Source: Actibacterium atlanticum (lineage in GTDB: Bacteria; Pseudomonadota; Alphaproteobacteria; Rhodobacterales; Rhodobacteraceae). From it: a stretch of DNA of 64,000 bases. A program made the translations under genes and the position numbers. Positions 1-11,934 of the stretch are shown here, in pieces. The stretch is from NCBI RefSeq assembly GCF_000671395.1, contig NZ_AQQY01000004.1, positions 62,001-126,000 on the forward strand, in the 5' to 3' direction. The stretch's first letter is position 1; each line of letters begins with the position of its first letter. The notes beneath the pieces are model-generated. The model ran no database searches. It was not told the origin of the DNA and saw only the letters and a program-made list of their open reading frames with translations.

Positions 1-661
1 TCACCATGGGTTCAATGGTAAAGAACATGCCTTCTTCCAGCACCGGACCAGACCCTGCGCGACCATAGTGCAGCACGTTGGGCGGCGCATGAAAGACACG
101 GCCCAAACCGTGACCACAGAAATCGCGCACGACGCTCATCCGGTGGCCCTCGACGTAGCTTTGAATGGCATGGCCGATGTCGCCAAAGGTGTTGCCGGGC
201 TTGACCATCTCAATGCCCTTGAACAGAGCGTCATGGGTGACCTGAACAAGGCGTTCAGCCTTGCGCGACATTTTCCCGGCCAGATACATGCGCGAGGTAT
301 CCCCAAACCAACCGTCTACGATGACGGTGACGTCGATGTTCAGGATGTCCCCATCCTTCAGTTTCTTGTCGCCGGGGATGCCGTGACACACGACATGGTT
401 CACCGAAATGCACGACGCGTGCTGATAACCGCGATACCCAATCGTCGCTGATTTCGCGCCCGCATCATCCACCATCTTGGTGATCAGACGATCCAGTTCG
501 CCGGTGGTTTGCCCGGGAAATACATGGGGCGCGATGTCATCAAGAATCTGCGCCGCCAGCTTGCCAGCCGCGTGCATACCGGCGAAATCCTTCGCCTCGT
601 GAATTCGGATGCCATCTTTGGTCAGGCGGCCTTTGTGGGATTCGTCCACGTCGCACTCCAT
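1..661 (-). CDS. map: Type I methionine aminopeptidase (3' end cut by window edge)
   Basis: Removes the initiator methionine from nascent proteins in the cytoplasm using a dinuclear metal site. About 220 residues are visible, starting MECDVDESHKG at an ATG read from 661; the C-terminal part lies beyond base 1. Metal ligands of the family are recognisable: the Asp in NIDVTV, the Asp in GDTSRMY, the His in CGHGLG and the Glu in TIEPM. The usual HGIPG segment is also present. This is the normal MetAP type I layout (about 265-270 residues when complete). It is transcribed in the same direction as sfsA, about 45 bp downstream of it, so the two may be cotranscribed. Confidence 0.93.
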   Translation of the reverse strand, partial: MECDVDESHKGRLTKDGIRIHEAKDFAGMHAAGKLAAQILDDIAPHVFPGQTTGELDRLITKMVDDAGAKSATIGYRGYQHASCISVNHVVCHGIPGDKKLKDGDILNIDVTVIVDGWFGDTSRMYLAGKMSRKAERLVQVTHDALFKGIEMVKPGNTFGDIGHAIQSYVEGHRMSVVRDFCGHGLGRVFHAPPNVLHYGRAGSGPVLEEGMFFTIEPMV

Positions 662-706
662 CAATCAACAGGGCCTAAATAGGCCCATGCGCGGCGAAAT
701 ACCAGC

Positions 707-1420
707 CTAGGGAACGGTTTCCCCAACCGGCAGAGCCTGCGCCAATACGACACCCTCGGGCGAGAGGCTGGTGGCATAGCAAATCACCTCGACCCCGGCA
801 TCTTGCGCCCGCGCCAGCCCCGCACCGTAAGCCGGGTCAATGTCGCCCGCCACCCGCATGCGGGTGCAATCGGTTCGCTGCACAAGGTATAGCATCACCG
901 CGCGGTGACCTTGGGCGGCCATCTGCGACAGCTCCTCAAGATGCTTGGCGCCGCGGGTGGTGACCGTATCTGGAAATTCAGCCCAGTCCGCATCGCGGCG
1001 CAGGGTCACGCTTTTGACCTCAACATAAGCATCTGGCAGGCCGCGCCGGGTCAGCAAGAAATCAATCCGACTGCCAGTGCCGTATTTGACCTCGGCCCGC
1101 AGAGTGTCATAGGCCCCCAATTCCGCCACCGCTTTGGCCTGCAACCCCTCGCGCACCACGCGGTTGGGTACGCCGGTATCGACGCCGGTGAAATGGCCGT
1201 TTTCGTGATCGACCAATCGCCAGCCGTATTTCAGCTTTCTCTTGGGATCATCGTTGGGTTCCACCCAGACGCGCTGGCCTTCCTCAACAAGCCCTGTCAT
1301 CGGACCTGTATTGGGACAATGGGCGGTCACCTGATCGCCACTGTCCAGCATCACATCTGCAAAGAAGCGTTTATAGCGGCGGATCAGCCTGCCGGGGACA
1401 AGAGGTGTTTGAAATCGCAT
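707..1420 (-). CDS. sfsA: SfsA family protein (sugar fermentation stimulation protein)
   Basis: A 237-residue protein matching SfsA over its full length, with the family segments CPNTGPM, LKYGWRLVD, GSRIDFLL and the YVEVKSVTL region that gives the nuclease-like core. SfsA proteins bind DNA and are thought to have a nuclease-like fold; their physiological role is poorly defined. The ATG at 1420 (MRFQTPL) is preferred over a GTG three codons upstream because family members begin with this segment. It is divergent from the CinA-type gene across only about 45 bp, which must hold both promoters. Confidence 0.9.
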   Translation of the reverse strand: MRFQTPLVPGRLIRRYKRFFADVMLDSGDQVTAHCPNTGPMTGLVEEGQRVWVEPNDDPKRKLKYGWRLVDHENGHFTGVDTGVPNRVVREGLQAKAVAELGAYDTLRAEVKYGTGSRIDFLLTRRGLPDAYVEVKSVTLRRDADWAEFPDTVTTRGAKHLEELSQMAAQGHRAVMLYLVQRTDCTRMRVAGDIDPAYGAGLARAQDAGVEVICYATSLSPEGVVLAQALPVGETVP

Positions 1421-1465
1421 GTGTCCCACCTATACCCAAGGGTAAGCCACGACAAGGAGAGCCCC

Positions 1466-2197
1466 ATGCCCAACCCCACCGCCGCTATGCTTGTGATCGG
1501 GGACGAGATCCTTTCGGGCCGCACCCGCGATTCCAACATGCATTATCTGGCGCAAGAACTGACCAAGATCGGTGTCTCCCTGACCGAGGTCCGCATGGTC
1601 GTGGATGACACCGATGCGATTGTGGATGCTGTCAATGCGTTGCGGGCGCAGTATGACACCGTGGTGACCTCGGGCGGGATCGGGCCGACCCATGATGACA
1701 TCACCGCCGATGCGATCGCGCAAGCCTTTGGTGCGCATATCGACATTCGCGATGATGCCCGCGCCCTGCTGGCCGCCCATTACGAACGCCAAGGGTCCGA
1801 ATTTAACGCCGCGCGTCAGCGCATGGCGCGCATCCCGGACGGCGCAACGCTGATCGACAACCCGGTATCAATTGCGCCGGGCTTTACCATGGAGAATGTC
1901 CATGTGATGGCCGGTGTGCCTTCGGTCTTTCAGGCCATGGTCGCTTCGGTCTTGCCGCACATCACCGGAGGCGCTCCGCTGCTCAGCCAATCCTTGCGGA
2001 TCAACCGGGGCGAAGGTGATATCGCAGGGCCATTGGGCGATCTGGCCGCCGCGTTCCCCGACCTGTCGATTGGCTCTTACCCATTTGTTCGAGACGGAGT
2101 GTTTGGCGCAAATATCGTGATCCGCGGCACTGACGCCGGTCAGGTTGATGCCGCCATGACGCGTCTGGCGGGGTTGTTCCCCGGGGACTGTGCATGA
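1466..2197 (+). CDS. Competence/damage-inducible CinA-type molybdopterin-binding domain protein
   Basis: 243 residues forming a single MoCF/MogA-like domain as found at the N-terminus of CinA. It has the typical start AAMLVIGDEILSGR, the VVTSGGIGPTHDD motif that binds the pterin or nucleotide in this fold, and MAGVPSVF. The C-terminal nicotinamide-nucleotide amidase domain of long CinA proteins is absent, so it should not be annotated as pncC. An AAGGAG Shine-Dalgarno site at 1454-1459 supports the ATG at 1466. The stop overlaps the start of the acetyltransferase gene by 4 bp (ATGA), implying translational coupling. Confidence 0.88.
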   Translation: MPNPTAAMLVIGDEILSGRTRDSNMHYLAQELTKIGVSLTEVRMVVDDTDAIVDAVNALRAQYDTVVTSGGIGPTHDDITADAIAQAFGAHIDIRDDARALLAAHYERQGSEFNAARQRMARIPDGATLIDNPVSIAPGFTMENVHVMAGVPSVFQAMVASVLPHITGGAPLLSQSLRINRGEGDIAGPLGDLAAAFPDLSIGSYPFVRDGVFGANIVIRGTDAGQVDAAMTRLAGLFPGDCA

Positions 2198-2904
2198 GCG
2201 ACTATCTGGACGTGCTCTGGGCCACATGGCCAGCCGCCAAGGAAACCCGCGTGGGTGTTTGGACCATTCGCGCCGGGCGCGGCGGTGGCAAACGCGTCTC
2301 GGCCGCGACGGCCACGGCCCCGGCAACTGCCACCGATCTGGCTCAGGCGGAACAGGCGATGCGTGCGCTTGATCAAGAGCCGTTGTTCATGATCCGCGCG
2401 CAGGACGCCACGCTGGATGCTCTGTTGCAAGACAATGGGTATAAGATCATCGATCCGGTCACCGTCTATGCCGCGCCCCTGTCCGAGCTCACAACACAAC
2501 GCCCCCCCGCCATCGCCGCGTTTACCCTGTGGGAGCCTTTGGAGATCATGAAAGAAATCTGGGCGGGGGAAGGGATCGGCCCCTCCCGGCTGGCTGTGAT
2601 GGCCCGCGTCACAGGCCCAAAAGCCAGCATTCTGGGCCGTATCCAAAACCGCGCCGCAGGCGCTGCTTTTACCGCGATCCATGAAAACACCGCAATGGTC
2701 CATGCAATGGTGGTGGAAAACGCCTATCGTCGGCAGGGAACCGCCATCAACATGATGCGGGAGGCGGCGTTCTGGGCACAAGATCAGGGCGCTACAGAGC
2801 TTGCCGTGGTCGTCACCGATGACAATGCCGATGCCCGGGCGCTCTATGCTTCCCTCAACATGCAACCTGTGGGACACTATCACTACAGAAAAAAACAGTG
2901 CTAA
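2194..2904 (+). CDS. GNAT family N-acetyltransferase
   Basis: 236 residues. The C-terminal half carries a GNAT fold with the acetyl-CoA pyrophosphate loop at YRRQGTAINMM, followed by the helix and the NADARALYASLNM strand-helix segment. The N-terminal half is variable and probably makes the substrate pocket. The substrate cannot be read from sequence. The gene starts inside the stop codon of the CinA-type gene, so the two are coexpressed; this pairing may be only positional. Confidence 0.85.
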   Translation: MSDYLDVLWATWPAAKETRVGVWTIRAGRGGGKRVSAATATAPATATDLAQAEQAMRALDQEPLFMIRAQDATLDALLQDNGYKIIDPVTVYAAPLSELTTQRPPAIAAFTLWEPLEIMKEIWAGEGIGPSRLAVMARVTGPKASILGRIQNRAAGAAFTAIHENTAMVHAMVVENAYRRQGTAINMMREAAFWAQDQGATELAVVVTDDNADARALYASLNMQPVGHYHYRKKQC

Positions 2905-3058
2905 GAGGCACGCGTCGTTGAGCATGACAACCCTTTTGACTTCGGCAAGACAATTGCCGACGGAAACTGCGCTGTCCTTCGTTGAAAGGACGAAAAACAC
3001 CTGCGTGCCCGAAAAAAGCTGGCCGATGACGCCCTCAACCCTGTATCAATCTGGCGCA

Positions 3059-4009
3059 ATGCTGCGATCCTTATGCATAAGTTTGTCTCTGATGGCCCTG
3101 CCCCTAGCGGCCAGCGCACAGCTGTTGGAATTTCCCGCAGGGGCCGAGCGCACGGCAGATTCTGTGCAGCAACTGTCCAGCTATCGCCTGCCCATTGGCC
3201 CGTTTGAAAACGACACGGTTCAAACCATTTGGGCCGAAGGCGAAATCGCCCGCCAAGCGTGGCAAATCCAGATCGAGGGCGCCACGACGTTGCAACTTCT
3301 GGCACCGCTGCGCGATCAGCTGACCGCCGAAGGGTTCGAGATTTTATTTGAATGCGAGGCCGAGAATTGCGGCGGTTTCGATTTCCGCTATGCGACCGAG
3401 GTTCTGCCCGAGCCCGAAATGCATGTAGACCTAGGCGATTATCGCTTTTTGTCCGCCCATCGCATGGGGGAGGCCGCGCCGGAATACATCAGCCTGATGG
3501 TAAGCCGGTCATCCCTGCGCGGATTCGTTCAGGTAACACGCGTCGGCCCCGAACTGGGGTTGGACGCAGCGCTTTCCGCCGCATCGACCAAAAACCCTGC
3601 CAGCCCGATTGGCACCGGTGCCTTCGAAGGTCTGCCGCTGAGCGAACAGCTGCAATTGTCGGGCCGCGCCATTCTGGGTGATTTGGCGTTTGAAACCGGC
3701 TCCTCCAAACTGGGCGTAGATCAATTTGGGTCATTGGCGGATCTGGCAGGGTTCCTGTCGGATCATCCCGAGATCACCATCGCGCTTGTGGGCCACACGG
3801 ACGCTGAAGGCGGGTTGGATGGGAACATTGCGCTGTCGAAGAAACGCGCACAATCGGTGATGAAGCGGCTGGTCGACGTTTATAGCATCCCTGCCGCGCA
3901 AATCTCGGCCGAGGGTGTGGGCTTTCTAGCACCGGTAGCCAGCAATCAAACCGATGACGGGCGCACGCAAAACAGAAGGGTCGAAGTGATTATCACCTCG
4001 ACCCAGTAA
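3059..4009 (+). CDS. OmpA family envelope protein
   Basis: A secreted protein of about 316 residues with a signal peptide (MLRSLCISLSLMALPLAASA), a unique N-terminal region of about 180 residues, and a C-terminal OmpA peptidoglycan-binding domain. The domain shows LAFETGSSKL, LVGHTDAEGG, LSKKRAQSV and the terminal DGRTQNRRVEV; the Asp and Arg of GHTD and NRRVEV contact diaminopimelate in the family. An in-frame ATG at 3026 would add 11 residues; neither start has a strong Shine-Dalgarno site. The N-terminal region probably faces the periplasm; no beta-barrel is evident. It converges with the LysR gene with only 21 bp between them. Confidence 0.85.
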   Translation: MLRSLCISLSLMALPLAASAQLLEFPAGAERTADSVQQLSSYRLPIGPFENDTVQTIWAEGEIARQAWQIQIEGATTLQLLAPLRDQLTAEGFEILFECEAENCGGFDFRYATEVLPEPEMHVDLGDYRFLSAHRMGEAAPEYISLMVSRSSLRGFVQVTRVGPELGLDAALSAASTKNPASPIGTGAFEGLPLSEQLQLSGRAILGDLAFETGSSKLGVDQFGSLADLAGFLSDHPEITIALVGHTDAEGGLDGNIALSKKRAQSVMKRLVDVYSIPAAQISAEGVGFLAPVASNQTDDGRTQNRRVEVIITSTQ

Positions 4010-4030
4010 TCTGTTTGTTCAGTTTGGCAT

Positions 4031-4936
4031 TTACCAGATCAGCGGCTGCTTATCAGCAAAGCTTTTCACCAGAAAATCAATGAAAGCGCGCACTTTGGGC
4101 TGGGTAAAACGACCCGGCGGGTAAACCGCATAGATGCCCAGGTTTTCAACCGGCAGATCGGGGATCGCTTCTTCGACCAGGCCTTCCTCTAGTGCCTCGC
4201 GATAGAGGAAGCTGGGCAGGTAGGCGATACCAAGGCCCGACACCGCAGCGTTCAGCAGCGACTGACCGTCATTCACCGTCAGCCAGCCCGCCGTGCGAAC
4301 CTGACGTTTTTCACCCGATGGTGCAGTGATTTTCCAGACGTTACCGCTGGCTTGGTTCGAATAGTGCAGAAGCTTGTGATCATTCAGATCATCAATCTTG
4401 GTGGGGCGGCCGTATTTCTGGAAATACGTGGGCGAACCGATCATGCGTTTGGTCGTGGTAATCAGCTTGCGGGCGCGCAGGGTGCTGTCTTCCAGCTCTC
4501 CGATACGGATCGCCATATCAAACCCTTCCGAGATCAGTTCGACATAGCGGTTGTTCAGAACCATGTTCACAGTGATTTCGGGGTATTCCTTCAGGAATTC
4601 ACCCAGAACCGGAGACAGGTGGTTCACTCCAAAGTCCGTCGCGACCGAAATCCGCAACAGGCCCGAAGGTGCCGATTGCATCGAAGTGACAAGAGCATCG
4701 GCCTCACCCGCGTCATTCAACACGCGGCGCGCCCGGTCGTAATAGGCCAGGCCGATTTCCGTCGGGCTGACCCGGCGGGTGGTGCGGTTCAGCAGGCGTG
4801 CGCCCAGACGTGCCTCAAGCGAGGACACGTGTTTGGACACCGCAGATTTCGAGATGCCCATTTTTCGGGCCGCATCGGTAAATCCGCCTTGATCCACCAC
4901 TGTGGCGAACGCTTCCATTTCCGTCAGTCGATCCAT
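4031..4936 (-). CDS. LysR family transcriptional regulator
   Basis: 301 residues. The N-terminal winged helix-turn-helix spans about residues 1-60 (MEAFATVVDQGGFTDAARKMGISKSAVSKHVSSLEARLGARLLNRTTR, typical LTTR) and is followed by a periplasmic-binding-like effector domain (about 90-295). The RVSPTEIG linker and the long effector domain resemble the CrgA/AaeR branch of LysR. No divergently transcribed partner is present: the next gene upstream (fadH) runs in the same direction and ends 150 bp away. The target is therefore unknown; fadH is a weak candidate. Confidence 0.9.
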   Translation of the reverse strand: MDRLTEMEAFATVVDQGGFTDAARKMGISKSAVSKHVSSLEARLGARLLNRTTRRVSPTEIGLAYYDRARRVLNDAGEADALVTSMQSAPSGLLRISVATDFGVNHLSPVLGEFLKEYPEITVNMVLNNRYVELISEGFDMAIRIGELEDSTLRARKLITTTKRMIGSPTYFQKYGRPTKIDDLNDHKLLHYSNQASGNVWKITAPSGEKRQVRTAGWLTVNDGQSLLNAAVSGLGIAYLPSFLYREALEEGLVEEAIPDLPVENLGIYAVYPPGRFTQPKVRAFIDFLVKSFADKQPLIW

Positions 4937-5089
4937 CTTGAACCCTTAAACACTCTTTTCTCGTTTCCCCATTCTTGGCGATGAAATCGGGCAAGAATGC
5001 GGAGAAGGGCGGACAATACCGGGGTGATTGCACGCAGTGTTCAAGGCCAAGAAACAGCGAAACAGCGCGTTTCCACCTTGAAAATAAGG

Positions 5090-7168
<2,079 letters not shown>

Positions 7169-7196
7169 CTACGCCGCGTCAAAGCTTACGTGCGCG

Positions 7197-7574
7197 TCAG
7201 GATGTTTCAAGGCAATGCCGGCGGAACGCCTTTTTCAGCATATCCAGTTCGGCCCGCAACAGATCCATTTCAGCCCGGATATCGTCTTCCAGCAGTTCGC
7301 CAGTAACGATGGTAAAGCTGGCCAGCTTGTCACCGCTGTTCTTTTCCAGAATCAGAAAAGTCTGCACACCGTCGCTTAGCAGTTCGGCTGGAATAGGTAC
7401 GCGCACAAGGTATCGCCCTGTCGAGGCATCTTCGGCGGTAACCGTCACACCCGCAACAGATTGCTCAAGATGGCGCACATCCAGCGTTGGGGCCTCTGCT
7501 TCGGCAGATTGTTCCAGCACGCCTTCCCAGACACCGGCGCGAATACGGGTTTTAGTCAGCACGGACTCGGTCAT
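7197..7574 (-). CDS. Conserved hypothetical protein (Rhodobacterales type)
   Basis: 125 residues with no signal peptide or membrane segment. The first about 85 residues look beta-rich (RYLVRVPIPAELLSDG, TFLILEKNSG) and the last about 35 form a charged amphipathic helix with a heptad-like pattern (AEMDLLRAELDMLKKAF). The gene starts 9 bp after the upstream DUF6478-like gene ends, so the two form an operon. I do not recognise a function. Confidence 0.75.
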   Translation of the reverse strand: MTESVLTKTRIRAGVWEGVLEQSAEAEAPTLDVRHLEQSVAGVTVTAEDASTGRYLVRVPIPAELLSDGVQTFLILEKNSGDKLASFTIVTGELLEDDIRAEMDLLRAELDMLKKAFRRHCLETS

Positions 7575-7583
7575 CTTATTCCC

Positions 7584-8357
7584 CTACAACTCGGCGCGCG
7601 GCCGGCGGCTGAAGGTCAGATCGCGCAAAACGATCTCGTTCATCTCTGGCCCCTCAAAAATCAGGTCAATCCAGACCTTTTCCACCCGCTTTTCGTTCAT
7701 CTTTGTGTACGCGAGATCAAACTCGACAAATACATCGTCGTCGTGCAGCGGCAGTTCGCGTACGATCTGCTCTGTGTTGGGGCCATGTCGCACGTTCAGG
7801 CGCGCGAAAATTTCCAATGGCTTTTCCATCTCGACCACCGCATCCATGCGCAGAAGGTGACGACGGGTCAGGCCCTGAACGACATCCTCGGGCAGTTCCA
7901 GCACCAAAGACAGGAATGAACCGTCAAAGCGGAACACATCCATACGCAAGCCAAACGGCGCCAGATCGCTTTCGCGCGTGTTGCGAATCTGACGTACTGT
8001 CAGCTCAGACACATCGCAATCGTGAAACACGGTCACTTCGTCCCCAATCGCCGTGCGGCTTTCCACGGACGCCGCCCCGGGCACATCCAGAGGGCCGCGC
8101 CAAAGCACCGGTCGATAGGCCCAGTCCGCCCCCAAGGGGCGACGAATAGCATTCGAGCCGATCAGCGGCAGAGCAAGGCGGCTTTCGGCCTCGTGAATCA
8201 AACGATCCAGCTGACGGCGCAGTTGCCGCGCCTGCCCGCGTTGAGAGCGCAAAGCAGAAAGGGGCTGGCTTGGCGCCATATCCGCCACGCGGTTCCAATG
8301 CCGCAAAACCCGTCTTTGCCGCAGCGCCTGCGCGAAGGATGAAATCGGTTTTGCCAT
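7584..8357 (-). CDS. DUF6478-like conserved hypothetical protein
   Basis: 257 residues, soluble, with no signal peptide. The N-terminus is basic and helical (about 1-75, with QRGQARQLRRQLDRL). The rest is predicted beta-rich, with the pattern LGADWAYRPVLWRGPL, VFHDCDVSE and RMDVFRFDGSFLS. I recall this arrangement as a Rhodobacterales family named DUF6478, but the family number is from memory. It sits first in a two-gene operon with the 125-residue protein. Function unknown. Confidence 0.75.
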   Translation of the reverse strand: MAKPISSFAQALRQRRVLRHWNRVADMAPSQPLSALRSQRGQARQLRRQLDRLIHEAESRLALPLIGSNAIRRPLGADWAYRPVLWRGPLDVPGAASVESRTAIGDEVTVFHDCDVSELTVRQIRNTRESDLAPFGLRMDVFRFDGSFLSLVLELPEDVVQGLTRRHLLRMDAVVEMEKPLEIFARLNVRHGPNTEQIVRELPLHDDDVFVEFDLAYTKMNEKRVEKVWIDLIFEGPEMNEIVLRDLTFSRRPRAEL

Positions 8358-8476
8358 GCCTGCTAACTTATCCGAACCAAGACCGTGTCACTGATGCCGG
8401 ACCATTCCTGACGCATCAACGATTACCCACATAAGGGAACATTGTTTCCATTTCATGGGGGAATTTTCCGCCCGGG

Positions 8477-9151
8477 TCAACTTTCTAGGTCATCGCCTGA
8501 AAATTGGCTAACAGTTCGAATTTGAGAGATAAAATCCAGCAAATTGGCAAGGCCAGCGTCACTACTGACAGGGCTTTGTGCCAAAGACGATACCGACGCC
8601 GACACCATTTGCCCATTCAGGTTGAACAGCGCGCGCCATTGATCGGCGCCCAGACCCGGAATATCGCTGGTACCGGTATGACGCGAATGGATGACAAAGG
8701 CGTTGCGATGGACAGACGTATCCACCAGCCGAACCGACTCGGGGCGACCGTCGCGCGACAAGGCGGCCAAGCCTGCCGGGGCAGCAAAGAAACGCTCTAG
8801 CTGCGGCAATTGTTGCAAGATCGGGGTGTCGCCGTCTTCCTCTGGCGAGGCACTGGCGGTCAACAGCATTTCAAACAGGGGGCGCGGGGCATTGGGCTGT
8901 CCGGTGACCGAAGCACAGCTGGCCAGAATCATCAGCCCGCCACGCCCAGCGCGTCGATCCACACAATAACCTTGCGGTCCTGCCACCTGCACGGCATCGC
9001 TGACAAGCACATCACTGCGCGGCGCAGAGCGGGTGTAGGCATAGCTACCCGGGGTTTGGGTCGGGTTCGCCGTGGGTTCCAGACACCCGGCCAGCAAAAG
9101 CGCCAGCGACCCAAAGGCCGCTGGTCGCCAGAATAGTTTAGAGATCCGCAT
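8477..9151 (-). CDS. Putative lipoprotein of unknown function
   Basis: 224 residues with a lipoprotein signal: [23 protein letters not shown], lipobox LAGC with Cys at about 23. The mature part is Pro/Ser/Thr-rich at first and then has a compact domain with GYCVDRRAG and [11 protein letters not shown], suggesting one possible disulfide. The start at 9151 overlaps the 3' end of ilvD (stop at 9138) by 14 bp on the same strand, so it is probably translated from the ilvD message. A longer reading frame to 9313 lies inside ilvD and is rejected because the signal peptide defines the start. Confidence 0.8.
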   Translation of the reverse strand: MRISKLFWRPAAFGSLALLLAGCLEPTANPTQTPGSYAYTRSAPRSDVLVSDAVQVAGPQGYCVDRRAGRGGLMILASCASVTGQPNAPRPLFEMLLTASASPEEDGDTPILQQLPQLERFFAAPAGLAALSRDGRPESVRLVDTSVHRNAFVIHSRHTGTSDIPGLGADQWRALFNLNGQMVSASVSSLAQSPVSSDAGLANLLDFISQIRTVSQFSGDDLES

Positions 9152-10871
9152 AAATGTGCGTTTCTGCCTGTTGACCGGGATGGGTGACCGCCCCGCGACG
9201 GGTATCTCCCACCAGCTGTGCGAACTTCCACAGCGCCCCCGAGGCGTATTCGGTCTTTTTGGGGCCGGGCCATGCTTCTTTGCGCTTGGCCAGTTCCTCA
9301 TCCGACAGATCAACCGAAATTTCGCCGGAGATGGCGTTGATGGTGATCATGTCGCCGGGTTGCAGCAGGGCGATGGGGCCACCATGCGCGGCTTCGGGGC
9401 CAACGTGGCCCACGCAGAAGCCACGGGTCGCGCCCGAGAAACGGCCGTCGGTGATCAGCGCCACTTTCTTACCCATGCCCTGACCCGACAGGGCCGCGGT
9501 GGTGGCAAGCATCTCGCGCATGCCGGGCCCACCTGCGGGGCCCTCGTTGCGGATGACCAGAACTTCGCCCTCTTTGTATTCGCGCTTCTGAACGGCCTCA
9601 AAGGCCTCTTCTTCGCATTCAAAGATGTTGGCCGGGCCGGTGAAGATCTGTTCTTCATCGCTCATGCCCGCGACTTTCACGATCGCGCCTTCGGGGGCCA
9701 GATTGCCCTTCAGGCCCACAACACCGCCTGTCGGGGTGATCGGGGTTTCAACCGGATAGATCACCTTGCCGTCGGCTTCGCCTTCGATCAGGTCCAGCTC
9801 TTCGCCCATGGTGCGGCCCGAGGCGGTCATGCAGTCTTCGTGCAGCAGACCGGCCTTGCGCAGCTCTTTCAGCACGACCGGCACACCGCCAGCTTCATAC
9901 AGGTCTTTGGCCACATACTGACCGCCCGGCTTCAGGTCCACAAAGTACGGGGTGTCACGGAAGATATCGGTGACGTCGAACAGATCAAAGTCGATCCCGG
10001 CTTCGTGCGCCATGGCAGGCAGGTGCAGACCGGCGTTGGTCGACCCACCGGTACAGGCCACAACGCGGGCCGCGTTTTCCAGCGACTTACGAGTGACGAT
10101 GTCACGGGCGCGGATGTTTTTCTCGATCAGGTTCATCACGGCGCGGCCCGAAGCCTCGCCATACTGATCACGGCTTTCATAGGGCGCCGGTGCACCCGAG
10201 GAGTTCATCAGCGCAAGGCCAACAGCCTCGGAGACACAAGCCATGGTGTTGGCGGTGAACTGACCACCGCAAGCACCTGCCGAGGGGCAGGCCACGCGTT
10301 CCAGAACTTCCAACTCGGCCTCGGACATGTTGCCCGCCTGGTTTTGACCCACGGCTTCGAATACGTCCTGAACGGTCACGTCTTTGCCGTTCAGACGGCC
10401 CGGCAGGATCGACCCGCCGTAGATGAACACCGACGGCACGTTCAGGCGCAGCATGGCCATCATCATACCAGGCAGCGATTTGTCACACCCGGCCAGACCG
10501 ACGATGGCGTCATAGCAATGGCCGCGCATGGTCAGTTCCACGGTGTCGGCGATGGCCTCGCGCGAGGCCAGAGACGAGCGCATCCCTTCGTGACCCATGG
10601 CGATGCCGTCGGTCACGGTGATGGTGGTGAATTCGCGCGGGGTGCCGCCCTCTTTCTTGACGCCCATCTTCACCGACTGAGCCTGACGGTTCAGCGCGAT
10701 GTTACAAGGCGCGGCCTCGTTCCAGCAGGTCGCCACGCCGATAAAAGGCTGGTGAATCTCTTCTTCAGTCAGGCCCATCGCATAGAAATACGACCGGTGC
10801 GGCGCGCGTGCGGGCCCTTCGGTCACATGACGGCTGGGAAGTTTGGTTTTGTCAAAACGGCTGTTACGCAT
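9138..10871 (-). CDS. ilvD: Dihydroxy-acid dehydratase
   Basis: 577 residues, within the normal size for the family. It catalyses the third step of valine and isoleucine synthesis (dihydroxy-acid to 2-keto acid) with an Fe-S cluster in the cytoplasm. Cluster ligands are visible in [24 protein letters not shown] and the [16 protein letters not shown] segment. The C-terminal [19 protein letters not shown] signature is intact. The ATG at 10871 has a GAGGAGG ribosome site; a start at 10931 is therefore unlikely. The lipoprotein gene follows with a 14 bp overlap. Confidence 0.96.
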   Translation of the reverse strand: MRNSRFDKTKLPSRHVTEGPARAPHRSYFYAMGLTEEEIHQPFIGVATCWNEAAPCNIALNRQAQSVKMGVKKEGGTPREFTTITVTDGIAMGHEGMRSSLASREAIADTVELTMRGHCYDAIVGLAGCDKSLPGMMMAMLRLNVPSVFIYGGSILPGRLNGKDVTVQDVFEAVGQNQAGNMSEAELEVLERVACPSAGACGGQFTANTMACVSEAVGLALMNSSGAPAPYESRDQYGEASGRAVMNLIEKNIRARDIVTRKSLENAARVVACTGGSTNAGLHLPAMAHEAGIDFDLFDVTDIFRDTPYFVDLKPGGQYVAKDLYEAGGVPVVLKELRKAGLLHEDCMTASGRTMGEELDLIEGEADGKVIYPVETPITPTGGVVGLKGNLAPEGAIVKVAGMSDEEQIFTGPANIFECEEEAFEAVQKREYKEGEVLVIRNEGPAGGPGMREMLATTAALSGQGMGKKVALITDGRFSGATRGFCVGHVGPEAAHGGPIALLQPGDMITINAISGEISVDLSDEELAKRKEAWPGPKKTEYASGALWKFAQLVGDTRRGAVTHPGQQAETHIYADL

Positions 10872-10988
10872 GAGGCCCTCCTCAGATCTGGCTTGGCCAA
10901 GGGGAATATCGCCCGCGCCCGCCATGTACAAGCGTCATTGATGCGTCATGGGCGCCAGTCTAGGTTGTTTGTCAGAGGAATCCCGCCG

Positions 10989-11870
10989 ATGCGCTATGGC
11001 CCCAATGAAGACTTTGCCGCCCCTGCCCGCCACAGCGCCGAGCTGTGGCGTACGGTTCTGGGGTTCTTTCTGGCCAGTGCCGCGCAGATTGGGCTGATTT
11101 TCGTGATCTATGGCGCGGGGCGCATGGTCTTGGGCTCTGACCGGGCCGACACCCTGTACAACGCTGTTTTCTTCAGCACGCTGACCGCGACCGAGACGCT
11201 GTTGTTGTTGCTCTCGGCGGGGTTGATCACCGTTGGGCTGGTCGCTGTGGTGGATCAGTTGCACCGACGCTCACCCCTGAGTCTGGTCGGCCCATTGCCA
11301 CAGGCGTGGCGTGATTTCTGGGCTGTATTGAAAATGCTTGCCGGACTTTATTTGATCTTGTCTTTGATCCCAAGCGGCGTCGCTTTAGACCCCAACATGG
11401 CCTTCGATCGGTGGCTGCTGTTATTGCCGGTCGCGATCCCGGTTTTGTTCATCCAAATCAGCAGCGAAGAGCTGTTCTTTCGCGGCTATCTGCAACAGCA
11501 ATTGGCGGCGCGCTATCGCAGCCCATTGATCTGGATCGGAATTCCAAGCGTGATTTTTGCATTTGGGCACTACAGCACCGATCTGGCCGGAGACAACGCG
11601 ATCTTCACCGCCATCTGGGCAGGCCTGTTTGGCATCGCCGCGGCAGACCTGACAGCGCGTAGCGGCAATCTGGGCGCCGCTCTGGCCCTGCACTTTGCCA
11701 ACAATTTCGGGGCGATCCTGTTGGCCTCACTGCCGGGCGCGGCGTCCGGGCTGGCCTTGTATGTCTATCCGATCACACTGGATGATCCCGCCATCTTACC
11801 CCTCTTTGCTGTCGATCTGGATGTGATGCTTGTCAGCTGGCTGGCGGCACGCGTAGCACTGCGCGTTTAA
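10989..11870 (+). CDS. CPBP family intramembrane glutamic endopeptidase (copy 1)
   Basis: 293 residues with about eight hydrophobic segments, a CAAX-protease/bacteriocin-processing (CPBP, Abi) inner-membrane protein. Catalytic motifs are present: EELFFRG (the EExxxR motif), FAFGHY (FxxxH) and ALHFANN (HxxxN). The N-terminus up to about residue 45 is cytoplasmic. The next gene encodes a paralogue of identical length with the same motif spacing. Substrate unknown; such proteases process prenylated or leader peptides, or act in immunity of the producer. Confidence 0.85.
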   Translation: MRYGPNEDFAAPARHSAELWRTVLGFFLASAAQIGLIFVIYGAGRMVLGSDRADTLYNAVFFSTLTATETLLLLLSAGLITVGLVAVVDQLHRRSPLSLVGPLPQAWRDFWAVLKMLAGLYLILSLIPSGVALDPNMAFDRWLLLLPVAIPVLFIQISSEELFFRGYLQQQLAARYRSPLIWIGIPSVIFAFGHYSTDLAGDNAIFTAIWAGLFGIAAADLTARSGNLGAALALHFANNFGAILLASLPGAASGLALYVYPITLDDPAILPLFAVDLDVMLVSWLAARVALRV

Positions 11871-11934
11871 GCGTTGCGCCGCCCACCCGGCCAGCGTTAG
11901 CTTGCGATCAGCTTAACGATTGGCAGGATACCCC

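Noticed and set aside
8358-8476. Near-palindrome GGGAAC-ATT-GTTTCC as an SOS operator
   Set aside because: It does not match the alphaproteobacterial SOS consensus (direct GTTC/GAAC spacing) and the neighbours are not repair genes.
9072-10930. Very long plus-strand open frame opposite ilvD joining the first CPBP gene
   Set aside because: It is antisense to a full-length, strongly conserved ilvD; only the part from 10989 shows a real protein.
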